A DNA stretch of 64,000 nt from Paenibacillus radicis (ex Xue et al. 2023) (GTDB taxonomy: Bacteria; Bacillota; Bacilli; Paenibacillales; NBRC-103111). Shown here in pieces: positions 1 through 6,997 of the stretch. Each line of letters opens with the position of its first letter. The stretch's first letter is position 1. The stretch spans positions 1 to 64,000 of the forward strand of contig NZ_JANQBD010000032.1 of the NCBI RefSeq assembly GCF_024722015.1. The letters run 5' to 3'. The translations under genes were made by a program, and so were the position numbers. The notes below the pieces were generated by a model. That model was not told the origin of the DNA, searched no databases, and saw only the letters and a program-made list of their open reading frames with translations.

Positions 1-124
1 GAACCTGTTCGTCAGTCGACCTGTAATGGTGAAGTGAAGAGCCGTATGCGTTAATAGCGCACGTACGGATCTGTGAGGGGTAAGGGGCGCAATCCAAGAG
101 AAGGAGAGGCCCCGCCTACTCGAC
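1..124 (+). mobile_element. 3' end of a group II intron (domains V and VI)
   Basis: Positions 39-71 match the domain V hairpin of group II introns, starting GAGCCGTATGCG and returning with CGCACGTACGG. A domain VI-like stem follows (GGGGC near 84 pairing with GCCCC near 109), then the typical end CTACTCGAC at about 116-124. The intron body and any reverse transcriptase lie before the window. Two departures from active introns are visible. The base facing the G of the AGC triad is A (GGATC instead of GGTTC), and the GAAA tetraloop is replaced by TTAATA. The copy is therefore probably decayed. The exact 3' splice point is inferred from the family end motif. Confidence 0.7.
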
Positions 125-157
125 TATGTGGGGCGAATGATGAGAATTATGAACAAA

Positions 158-202
158 ACAGAGCGATAGCGGAAGCAACTGTTCCGTTATCGCTCTGTTT
201 TT
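158..202 (+). terminator. Strong terminator-like hairpin
   Basis: The arms ACAGAGCGATAGCGGAA and TTCCGTTATCGCTCTGT form a long, nearly perfect stem around a short loop, followed by a T run. It lies just after the intron end and could end transcription entering from the left. Confidence 0.6.
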
Positions 203-241
203 GTGTGCTTTCTAAGCCATAACGGAACAATTACTTCCGCT
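167..241. repeat. Inverted pair of a 23-nt palindromic motif
   Basis: TAGCGGAAGCAACTGTTCCGTTA at 167-189 recurs in inverted, slightly diverged form at 219-241. Each copy is itself roughly palindromic (GGAA...TTCC). No function is known from the sequence. It may be a dispersed intergenic repeat. Confidence 0.5.
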
Positions 242-268
242 AATTCTTCGACTAACAAAGAAAAGCAC

Positions 269-328
269 ATGGCAGGTTTACTTAAATAATCGGTGTTGGA
301 TGGCAGGTTTCGTTAATATCGGCACTGA
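269..328 (+). repeat. Imperfect tandem pair of about 31 nt
   Basis: ATGGCAGGTTT begins at 269 and again at 300, and both units continue with a similar TTAA-TATCGG stretch. Only two units are present and no reading frame runs through them. Confidence 0.35.
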
Positions 329-360
329 CCTTTAATCGCTTCCTACGTGACTAGGGCGGG

Positions 361-530
361 GGATCTGGAGGTATCACCGCAGTCAATGTGCAACTGATGG
401 AGAGATGCGCTCTGAATACTTTCAAGGAGTTCATGGCTATAAATGCCGGATCGAAGACTGGTTAAGAGTAAGAAAGCACGCACAGTAAATAGTAGAACAA
501 AGAGAACATCGGTGTGGGAGGGGGAGGAGT
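361..530 (+). repeat. Degenerate copy of the element found again near 6430-6640
   Basis: This stretch aligns with 6449-6632. Shared blocks include GATGGAGAGA, CAAGG-GT-CATGGCTAT and, further on, GGTGTGGGA-GGAGG. In the aligned frame it reads DGEMRSEYFQGVHGYKCR, against DGERYPEYYQGVHGYEYR in the other copy. Most differences in the second half of that motif are at third codon positions. An indel just upstream breaks the frame, so this copy is not a gene. Confidence 0.45.
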
Positions 531-587
531 GATAATGAATGTATCTTCATCAAACGGGCTTCGAATAGAAGCCATTCTTTCAGCAAC

Positions 588-657
588 TTAATATAATCTT
601 AAACTGTAGTTTACAATCGGTTGACAATCCGGGGGCCAATTTATATTAGGATATTAT
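588..657 (+). promoter_or_regulatory. Candidate Pho box and promoter of the alkaline phosphatase gene
   Basis: Four TT-A--like hexamers occur at exact 11-bp spacing: TTAATA (588), TTAAAC (599), TTTACA (610) and TTGACA (621). This is the layout of PhoP binding sites in Bacillus, where the consensus is near TT(A/T/C)ACA with about 5-bp gaps. TATTAG (644-649) lies 17 bp after the last repeat as a possible -10. Phosphate-starvation control of the gene at 694 is inferred from this and from the gene's function. Confidence 0.6.
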
Positions 658-693
658 ATGAACATACATTAATTTATCTGGGGGGACTTTGTT

Positions 694-2448
694 TTGAACA
701 AACTTACTAAAGGATTACTCGCTACCAGCTTGCTTCTATCTATAATGCCAATTCCATTATCCAGTGCTGCGGATGAAGTTAAAACTACAGATTCATCGAA
801 ACCAACAGAAGCAGCAAAGCCAGCAGCACCAGCAACAGCATCCAAAAACCTTATTGTTTTAATTGGTGATGGAATGGGACCTGCACAGGTTACAGCTGCT
901 CGTTATTTTTCCAAAGCTGCGCTGGGTAAAGACAAATTGAATTTAGACGGCTATTATGTTGGCCAAGCTACTACATATGCAGATCCAGGTGAAGATGGCG
1001 GAGTATTCGTTTCCGGAGCGGTAACGGATTCGGCTTCAGCCGGAACAGCTTTTGCAACGGGTAACAAAACATACAATGCGGGTATCAGTATTTCGAATGA
1101 AGATGTTTCCAAACCGTTTGCATCCATTATTGAAGCTGCGGAAGTAAAAGGCAAAGCAACAGGTTTGGTTACTACAGCCAGAATTACCCATGCTACTCCG
1201 GCTGTTTATGCCTCCCATGTACGCTCCCGTGATAATGAGAATGCTATCGCATCCCAATACTTGGATAGTGGCGTAGACGTACTTTTTGGCGGCGGTAAAG
1301 ATTTCTTCGTAGGCAAAGAAGATAAAGGTAAGCGTACAGATAAAGGAATCATTGGCGATTTTGAAGCAAAAGGCTATAAAGTCGTTGAAAATACAGACAG
1401 CTTAAAATCCTTGACTGCTAAAAACGAAAAGGCTCTAGGATTGTTCGGTAGATCCCATGTAGCTTATACGCCTGACCGTGACAATACGATCCCAAGCCTT
1501 AGCGCTATGACGGAGAAGGCGATTGAAATTTTGTCTGCTCAAAAAAATGGCTTCGTCATGATGATCGAGGGCGGACGTATTGACCATGCTTCCCATGCGA
1601 ATGACTTCCCAACTGCAGTACAAGAAGCTTTGGATTTCGATGCAGCTGTGAAGGTTGCTATGGATTTTGCTAAGAAAGATGGCAACACATCCGTTGTTAT
1701 TACAGCTGACCATGAAACAGGCGGACTATCCTTGTCCCGTGACAACATCTACGAGCTGAATATTGATTTGTGGGGCAAGCAAAAGAAATCATCCGAGTTT
1801 ATCAACGCCGCTCTAGCTAAAGCCAAAACGGTTGAAGAAGTTCGTGCTATTGTTGCTGAAAATACTTGGATCACTGATTTAAGCGATGAGGAAGCTGAGT
1901 TTATCATTAAAGGTGACGGTTCCTCTTATAAGCAAGAAGGTGCGTATAACGAAGTCGTGTCCAAACGATTGTTAGTTGGTTGGGCTGGTCATGGTCACTC
2001 CGCGGTTGATGTTGGCGTATGGGCTTACGGTCCGATAGCTGATATGGTAAAAGGCAACATCGATAACACACAAATCGCATTCGCTGGGGCAAAAGTTGTA
2101 GGTCTGGATCTTGCTGCTACTTCTGCTGAAATGCAAGCTAAATACTTGTACCCTAAGTTTAAAATTACCCGCGAAGGCGCTGTACTTTATCCGGTAAAAG
2201 CATTAGCTGACAAATTGGGTGCAACAGTAGCTTGGGACGAAGCTTCCCACAGTGTAAAAGTTACTAAGGGCGCGCAAACCTTGACAGTTAACGTAGAGAA
2301 CAACAGCGTAACACTGAACGGAAAAGAATCTTCACTTGCAGCTAACCTGGATAATGGAACGCTTTACTTGTCTCTTGATGCATTCAACCAACTGACAGGC
2401 ATGAGCATGAAATGGGATGCTTTATCCGAGCGTCTAATTTTAAAGTAA
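694..2448 (+). CDS. phoA: Secreted alkaline phosphatase with C-terminal copper-amine-oxidase-like domain
   Basis: Hydrolyses phosphomonoesters outside the cell to release phosphate. The TTG start follows a GGGGGGA ribosome site. Residues 1-25 form a signal peptide ending near SSA, then a Pro/Ala linker. The alkaline phosphatase domain spans about 50-480. It shows LIGDGMG (metal-ligand Asp59), TDSASAGTA with predicted catalytic Ser113, a DHASHAND metal motif, TADHETGG, and a late GHGHS histidine motif. The last 90 residues resemble the copper amine oxidase N-terminal-like domain, often appended to Paenibacillaceae secreted proteins, probably for cell-wall association. At 584 aa it is longer than usual because of this domain. 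The gene has its own Pho-box promoter and a terminator at 2480. Confidence 0.93.
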   Translation: MNKLTKGLLATSLLLSIMPIPLSSAADEVKTTDSSKPTEAAKPAAPATASKNLIVLIGDGMGPAQVTAARYFSKAALGKDKLNLDGYYVGQATTYADPGEDGGVFVSGAVTDSASAGTAFATGNKTYNAGISISNEDVSKPFASIIEAAEVKGKATGLVTTARITHATPAVYASHVRSRDNENAIASQYLDSGVDVLFGGGKDFFVGKEDKGKRTDKGIIGDFEAKGYKVVENTDSLKSLTAKNEKALGLFGRSHVAYTPDRDNTIPSLSAMTEKAIEILSAQKNGFVMMIEGGRIDHASHANDFPTAVQEALDFDAAVKVAMDFAKKDGNTSVVITADHETGGLSLSRDNIYELNIDLWGKQKKSSEFINAALAKAKTVEEVRAIVAENTWITDLSDEEAEFIIKGDGSSYKQEGAYNEVVSKRLLVGWAGHGHSAVDVGVWAYGPIADMVKGNIDNTQIAFAGAKVVGLDLAATSAEMQAKYLYPKFKITREGAVLYPVKALADKLGATVAWDEASHSVKVTKGAQTLTVNVENNSVTLNGKESSLAANLDNGTLYLSLDAFNQLTGMSMKWDALSERLILK

Positions 2449-2479
2449 TTCGATAACGGCTAACTATACTATACCGAAG

Positions 2480-2509
2480 CAGGAGAACTTTTTAGAGTTC
2501 TCCTGTTTT
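2480..2509 (+). terminator. Intrinsic terminator after the phosphatase gene
   Basis: CAGGAGAACT (2480-2489) pairs perfectly with AGTTCTCCTG (2496-2505), followed by TTTTA. It ends only 18 nt before the GTG of the next gene, leaving no room for a separate promoter. Downstream expression would need read-through or a promoter inside the phosphatase gene. Confidence 0.75.
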
Positions 2510-2527
2510 ACTCTTGAGGTGAAATAA

Positions 2528-3235
2528 GTGATCATGATGGACCGTGTTGTCAAAACCTTTTTGTTGAATGGCAAAAGCCTGCCTATACTTGATGTGCCGC
2601 ATTGGGAAATAGAGCGGGGACAAAGAGTTGCTATTATAGGACCAAGCGGTAGCGGTAAAAGTACGTTGCTGCATTTGTTAAGCGGTATTCTTAAACCGGA
2701 TAGTGGAAGCATAAGCGTCGATCTTAAGCCGTTGCATGAATTGTCTGAAGCTGCCCGGGATCAATACAGAGCCGAGAAAATCGGTTATATATTTCAGGAT
2801 TTCCATTTAATTCCATCTTTGAGCGCGGAGCAAAATATTGAGCTTGTGCTCCCATCGCATATAGCAAAAGCAGACAGAAAAAAGAAAGTTCATGAATGGT
2901 TACAGAAAGTAGCCATGCTCGATAGAAAAGATCATAGACCTGCTCAATTATCTCGCGGTCAACAGCAGCGTATAGCTATCGTAAGAGCGCTTATCAACAA
3001 GCCGTCTCTCATTTTAGCCGATGAGCCTACGGGAAGTCTTGATTTTGAAACAGCCCGACAAATTATGTCTCTGTTAATCGATCTATGCGATGCAGAAGGA
3101 AGCACTTTGGTTGCTGTCACTCATGACTTGCATTTATCTGAGCTTTTTCAAAAAACCATTCACATCAATGAAATCAATTCGCTTGTAAAGCGTGATATAT
3201 CGAAGAACATAACCAATGAAATAAAGGTAGGCTAA
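2528..3235 (+). CDS. ABC transporter ATP-binding protein (LolD/MacB type)
   Basis: Cytoplasmic ATPase that powers the FtsX-like permease encoded 2 nt downstream. It starts at GTG with GAGGTGA upstream. Walker A GPSGSGKS is at residues 38-45, the Q-loop near 90, signature LSRGQ at 141-145 (Gly replaced by Arg at the third position), Walker B LILADEP at 161-167, and H-loop THD near 198-200. At 235 aa it fits the LolD/MacB/YknY branch, which drives mechanotransmission or extrusion rather than classic import. The substrate cannot be read from this subunit. The gene order ATPase-permease-lipoprotein indicates one operon. Confidence 0.9.
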   Translation: MIMMDRVVKTFLLNGKSLPILDVPHWEIERGQRVAIIGPSGSGKSTLLHLLSGILKPDSGSISVDLKPLHELSEAARDQYRAEKIGYIFQDFHLIPSLSAEQNIELVLPSHIAKADRKKKVHEWLQKVAMLDRKDHRPAQLSRGQQQRIAIVRALINKPSLILADEPTGSLDFETARQIMSLLIDLCDAEGSTLVAVTHDLHLSELFQKTIHINEINSLVKRDISKNITNEIKVG

Positions 3236-3237
3236 CC

Positions 3238-4452
3238 ATGTTGAATCTTATATGGAGAAACATTGTGTATCGCAAGACGCTGTCTCTTTTGACTATCATT
3301 TCCGTATCGCTGACGGTTGCGCTGGTAGTTATTCTTATGCTCGCCAAAGCGGGAATTGAAGAAGGAGCAGCGAAGGGCTACGGTCCTTTTGAGCTGACTG
3401 TCGGCGCCAAGGGGAGCGAATCTCAGCTTGTTTTAAATTCGCTGTATCATGTGGGCACGCCAACAGGAAATATCCCTCATCCTATTTTGGAGAAGCTGCA
3501 GAGCAATAAAGAGGTGGATAAAGCTTTTGCTATGACTACGGGCGATAATTATAACGGGTACCCTATTGTCGGTATCGAGCCCGCCTATTTTCCGGTAAGA
3601 TATGGTGAACGAAGCTTGGCAAAAGGAAGGCTGTACAATCAGCTCGGAGAGGTTGTTATAGGCTCGCATGTCGCGAAGATGGCAAGCTTGAAAGTGGGAG
3701 ATACATTTAAAGGCGGACATGGTCTTGTTGAACATCATGAAGCGGAAGAGATGGAGCATTCGGATCACGATGCAGAGGAAGAAGAAGCGCACAGCCAATT
3801 TATTTATACGGTAGTGGGTATACTCCCCACTCTGAATAGTGCGGATGATCGGGCGCTTTTTACAACCCTCGATTATGCTTGGAAGGTTCATCACAACGAG
3901 AAGGCCGAGCAGCAGGAAATAACAGCTATTTTAGTCAAACCGAAGTCTCTGGGGGGTACTCAAGCGATTAAGCTGGAATATGACAAGCTGAATAATATCC
4001 AGGCGGTTTATACAAGTAAAGTCGTTGCAGATGTAGTCAATATGGTTGACAGAGGAACTGAATTAATTACAGTCGTAACCGTATTATGTATTTTGCTTGC
4101 CACCATTTCTATTGCGCTGTCACTGGTCGCCGCTATTCATGAGAAACAAAAGGATGTTGGTTTATTGAGATTGATCGGCAAATCGGCTTCTTTTATATGG
4201 GTTACATTAATTGGTGAAGGGCTGCTTATTACAACCATCGGTCTGGTATTAGGTGTTTTTATAGGTCACCTGGGATGTTATTTGGGCAGTAATATGATGT
4301 TTGAGTTCTCGGGTATTCATATCAATGCGTTTGCTATAGAAGCGACCGAGCTTTACTTAGTAGCAGGTACTATCGTGCTAGGTATTCTAGCCTCCGTTGG
4401 TCCAGCTTATCGGGTGTACAAGGTCGAAACTCTTCAATTATTTAGAAGCTAA
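3238..4452 (+). CDS. FtsX/MacB-like ABC permease with His/acid-rich loop
   Basis: Membrane partner of the preceding ATPase. One N-terminal transmembrane helix (about 18-38) is followed by a large extracellular domain and three C-terminal helices (about 275-300, 320-350, 370-395), the MacB/FtsX topology. The extracellular domain carries a striking stretch at about residues 164-188 rich in His, Glu and Asp (repeated HH, EE and HSDHD), a composition typical of zinc or other divalent metal binding. The ATG lies 2 nt after the ATPase stop, so translation is probably coupled. Metal-linked transport is an inference from this loop and from the downstream lipoprotein. Confidence 0.85.
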   Translation: MLNLIWRNIVYRKTLSLLTIISVSLTVALVVILMLAKAGIEEGAAKGYGPFELTVGAKGSESQLVLNSLYHVGTPTGNIPHPILEKLQSNKEVDKAFAMTTGDNYNGYPIVGIEPAYFPVRYGERSLAKGRLYNQLGEVVIGSHVAKMASLKVGDTFKGGHGLVEHHEAEEMEHSDHDAEEEEAHSQFIYTVVGILPTLNSADDRALFTTLDYAWKVHHNEKAEQQEITAILVKPKSLGGTQAIKLEYDKLNNIQAVYTSKVVADVVNMVDRGTELITVVTVLCILLATISIALSLVAAIHEKQKDVGLLRLIGKSASFIWVTLIGEGLLITTIGLVLGVFIGHLGCYLGSNMMFEFSGIHINAFAIEATELYLVAGTIVLGILASVGPAYRVYKVETLQLFRS

Positions 4453-4468
4453 CCAGGAGGTGGACATC

Positions 4469-5302
4469 ATGAAGTGGATAAGTTTGTTTGTAGGGCTTGG
4501 TATTCTTCTATCCGCGTGTGGAAATAAAGGTTCCGAGCAGCAGGTTCATACGTTTTCTGAAGCAATACCGTTAGTGCAGCCGCAAAAGTCAGCTTCTGCG
4601 AGCCCGGTTGTCACCGAAGATAAGAAGCCAGCAGCAGAGAAACCGGAATTGAAAAAAGCTGAACCAGCTGCTTCAGTCGATGCTCCCGTAATTCCAGTAT
4701 TGAATAATAGCGTCACTTCTCCCCCAGTTGATCCCCCGAAGGAACAGGAGCAAGTGAAGGTAAAGCAAACGGACCAACCCGTTAAACAACCGGAACAGCC
4801 GGTTAAGCAAGCTATAGAGACGGCAGCAGCTGTAAAAGTCGAACCACAGGTTGATACTGCAGCTGAGGAAAAGAAAAACACCGAGAAAGAGAAGCAAGAA
4901 GCAGCACCTGCGAAGAAGCCGGCGGCAAGCGCTAATCAATCAGAGATTAAATGGGCGGAGTTTTTCGACAACGATAAGCAGACAACTCCGTCGGATAAGT
5001 TTTGGGATTTAAGTGGGAAACAGGTGGAAATCAAAGGATATATGGGTGAAGTGCTGTCGATGGAAAAGAACTGGTTCCTGCTTATCCCTCAGCCTGGAGC
5101 CGAATGTCCCTTTGATAATGGAGATGAAACCTATTGGAACCAGATCATGATCGTCTATTTACCCAAAGGGGATAAGCTTCGGTTTACGACAGGTCCTCTA
5201 AAAATCACCGGCAGACTGGATGTCGGGATTAAGGTTGACGAGTCCGGTTATAAGACTATGTTCAGGATGTATGATGCAAAGTTTGAAAAGATAAAGGAAT
5301 AG
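4469..5302 (+). CDS. Lipoprotein with Lys/Pro/Glu-rich stalk and DUF3299-like C-terminal domain
   Basis: Probable extracellular partner of the ABC pair. The ATG at 4469 is chosen because AGGAGG lies 8 nt upstream; a longer frame from 4397 overlaps the permease and has no such site. The lipobox LSAC puts the lipidated Cys at residue 17. A low-complexity Ala/Pro/Lys/Glu/Gln linker runs to about residue 150. The last 120 residues form a compact domain (WDLSGKQVEIKGYMG, FLLIPQPGAECPF, then a closing beta-rich part). This resembles DUF3299, a family found beside LolD/FtsX-type ABC genes and zinc-regulated proteins. The family match is by eye and uncertain; the lipoprotein assignment is firm. Confidence 0.75.
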   Translation: MKWISLFVGLGILLSACGNKGSEQQVHTFSEAIPLVQPQKSASASPVVTEDKKPAAEKPELKKAEPAASVDAPVIPVLNNSVTSPPVDPPKEQEQVKVKQTDQPVKQPEQPVKQAIETAAAVKVEPQVDTAAEEKKNTEKEKQEAAPAKKPAASANQSEIKWAEFFDNDKQTTPSDKFWDLSGKQVEIKGYMGEVLSMEKNWFLLIPQPGAECPFDNGDETYWNQIMIVYLPKGDKLRFTTGPLKITGRLDVGIKVDESGYKTMFRMYDAKFEKIKE

Positions 5303-5334
5303 TAATAAGTAGGGAAGTCCTGATCCGTAAAATG

Positions 5335-5393
5335 AAACGGTGACCCCAAAGATTGGCGCTTTAAGCATAAGCCGATCTTTGAGGCTGCCGTTT
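5335..5393 (+). terminator. Terminator-like hairpin after the lipoprotein gene
   Basis: An inner stem CAAAGAT-GGC / GCC-ATCTTTG and an outer stem AAACGG / CCGTTT are followed by ATTT. It closes the phosphatase/ABC region before the nitroreductase gene. Confidence 0.5.
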
Positions 5394-5489
5394 ATTTCAG
5401 TTCGAGGTTTAGCTTGCTTTCGGTAATCGAATCCTAAATAATGGGTAATATAGGACAGAATCATACGAAGTGAGGCGGGATGAAGGGAA

Positions 5490-6233
5490 ATGAATGAGGT
5501 TATCGATTTATTAATGAAACACACATCCATGCGCAAATTTACAGAGCAGCCTGTCACCGACGAACAGCTTCGCGCCATTGTAACCTCGGCACAGAGTGCC
5601 TCGACCTCCAGTAATGTCCAGGCGTACAGCATCATAAGGGTATCGGACCAAGGAATGAAGCAGCAGTTGTCCGTTCTATCCGCCAATTATTCTTATATCG
5701 TAGAGTGTCCATTGTTTCTCGTGTGGTGCGCCGATCTGCATAGACTGCATAAGGCATACGGCAAGCATGAAGATGATGAGCCTGTTTATATAGGCACAAC
5801 AGAGAATTTGATTGTAGCCACAGTCGATGCTTCATTGGCCGCGCAGAACGCCGCGATCGCGGCGGAGTCGATGGGTCTCGGCATTGTCTACATCGGCGGC
5901 ATTCGCAACCATATCGCGGAGGTATCCAAGCTGCTTAAGCTGCCGCAACACGTGTATCCGGTATTCGGCATGTGCATCGGATACCCGGATCAGCAGTCGG
6001 GGCCGCGTCCTCGTTTACCGCTGGATGCGGTGCTGCATGAGAATACATACGACTCCGACCGTATGACGAAGCCTGTTGAGGACTATGACCGTACGATGAA
6101 GGAATATATCACCCTTCGTACAGGTGGCAAAAGAACCTCGACTTGGACCGAGGATATGGCCAATAAGCTTAAAACTCCAGCGCGGCTTCATATGAAGAGC
6201 TATCTGGAGGAGCAGGGGTTTGGCAGAGATTAA
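5490..6233 (+). CDS. NADPH-dependent FMN nitroreductase family protein (NfrA/NfsA type)
   Basis: Flavin oxidoreductase of the nitroreductase superfamily. It is expected to reduce nitroaromatics, quinones or flavins with NAD(P)H as a cytoplasmic homodimer. The N-terminal MKHTSMRKF stretch supplies the FMN-phosphate Arg/Lys, the middle holds the conserved GTTENLIVATVDASLAAQ helix, and the GLGIVYIGGI and GYP motifs follow. The C-terminal KLKTPARLHMKSYLEEQGF is typical of the NfsA/NfrA group, whose members are about 245-250 aa; this one is 247. The ribosome site (GAAGGGA) is weak to moderate. The gene stands alone between two terminators. The physiological substrate is unknown. Confidence 0.88.
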   Translation: MNEVIDLLMKHTSMRKFTEQPVTDEQLRAIVTSAQSASTSSNVQAYSIIRVSDQGMKQQLSVLSANYSYIVECPLFLVWCADLHRLHKAYGKHEDDEPVYIGTTENLIVATVDASLAAQNAAIAAESMGLGIVYIGGIRNHIAEVSKLLKLPQHVYPVFGMCIGYPDQQSGPRPRLPLDAVLHENTYDSDRMTKPVEDYDRTMKEYITLRTGGKRTSTWTEDMANKLKTPARLHMKSYLEEQGFGRD

Positions 6234-6244
6234 GTGATCAGCAG

Positions 6245-6282
6245 AAAAAAGGTCTGACTGGGCGAGGGTCAGGTCTTTTTTT
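6245..6282 (+). terminator. Intrinsic terminator of the nitroreductase gene
   Basis: AAAAAAGGTCTGAC (6245-6258) pairs with GTCAGGTCTTTTTT through two G-T wobbles, ending in a long T run. Confidence 0.85.
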
Positions 6283-6398
6283 AGAGATAAGAAAGTATAA
6301 ATTTTTGGAGTTCCCCCACATAGGAAGCGTTCGTAACGAAACATGGAAAGAATGGAGTCGTGTACTGGCGGAAGAGGTGTTCCAGGTGAACCACCGTC

Positions 6399-6602
6399 AT
6401 GATACCGCTTAAAGTGGTTCGTGACTTCAATAGGATGGACGACGGGGATCCTGAGGAGCCGCCGCAGTTTAGGTACGAAGCCTGTGATGGAGAGAGGTAC
6501 CCGGAGTACTACCAAGGGGTACATGGCTATGAATACCGGCTGACCGATAGGTTAGGAGCAGTAAAGAAAGAGGTAGCAGAAGGCAGTAAAGTAGAACCGT
6601 AA
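6399..6602 (+). CDS. Possible small hypothetical protein (DGERYPEYYQGVHGYEYR motif)
   Basis: A 67-residue acidic frame with no recognised domain. Its core DGERYPEYYQGVHGYEYR recurs in diverged form near 398-450, largely with third-position changes in the second half, which hints at past coding constraint. There is no convincing ribosome site before the ATG at 6399, and no start or homologue could be confirmed. It could be a remnant of a larger gene, or a coincidental frame within a repeat. Confidence 0.3.
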   Translation: MIPLKVVRDFNRMDDGDPEEPPQFRYEACDGERYPEYYQGVHGYEYRLTDRLGAVKKEVAEGSKVEP

Positions 6603-6632
6603 GAGGGAACGGGTGTGGGATGGAGGAGCGAT
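6449..6632 (+). repeat. Second copy of the element seen at 361-530
   Basis: Similarity to 361-530 begins near CTG-GAGG--CCGCAGT and continues through GATGGAGAGAGG, CATGGCTATGAATACCGG and GGTGTGGGATGGAGGAGCGATA. The two copies flank the alkaline phosphatase/ABC/nitroreductase segment in the same orientation. Neither has transposase-like coding sequence or clear terminal repeats. Confidence 0.45.
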
Positions 6633-6724
6633 AGCGTCCGCCTTTGAAGCTTGTGTTCCTCCCGCTGCAAGCCTTCCATTCAAAGGAACACAACTTCAAC
6701 AGCGGCCGGAATCCCATACCCGAT
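6609..6724. repeat. Large imperfect inverted repeat
   Basis: CGGGTGTGGGAT near 6609 pairs with ATCCCATACCCG near 6713. Inside, TTGAAGCTTGTGTTCCT near 6646 pairs with AGGAACACAACTTCAA near 6681 with one bulge. The whole can fold into a hairpin of about 115 nt. A short reading frame over it has no ribosome site and is explained by the arms. The role is unknown: a structured RNA or the relic of a mobile element are both possible. Confidence 0.55.
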
Positions 6725-6759
6725 TCCCTCCCCACGCACAAACGTAGATTGTACACCAA

Positions 6760-6779
6760 GGACGCCGCAAGGCGTTTTT
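6760..6779 (+). terminator. Short terminator-like hairpin
   Basis: ACGCC (6762-6766), loop GCAA, GGCGT (6771-6775), then TTTTC. The stem is small but GC-rich. Confidence 0.4.
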
Positions 6780-6997
6780 CTTACTGTGAAATGAATGCCA
6801 TAGCCCATCCGACAGCAGGGATCACTCCGACCAATATTTTTACTTTCAGACTTTTGGCGCGAATGTCTTCAATGAATAGATGAGTGGAGCCGTGCTCCAT
6901 CTTCAAAACTATTAAACTTAACAAAGGTTATATAGTATAAACGATCTATTTATAGTAAAATAAACAGGAAAATCATAAAAATAAGGGGAGACATTCG

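Noticed and set aside
269..328. Two-unit direct repeat considered as a CRISPR remnant
   Set aside because: There are only two diverged, directly adjacent units without a spacer, and no cas genes in the window.
6644..6883. A 79-codon plus-strand frame
   Set aside because: It starts inside the inverted repeat, has no ribosome site, and shows no protein-like pattern.
6913..6947. Sigma-D promoter for the chemotaxis receptor
   Set aside because: TAAA and a GCCGATAT-like sequence are present, but the spacing of about 23 bp is wrong.
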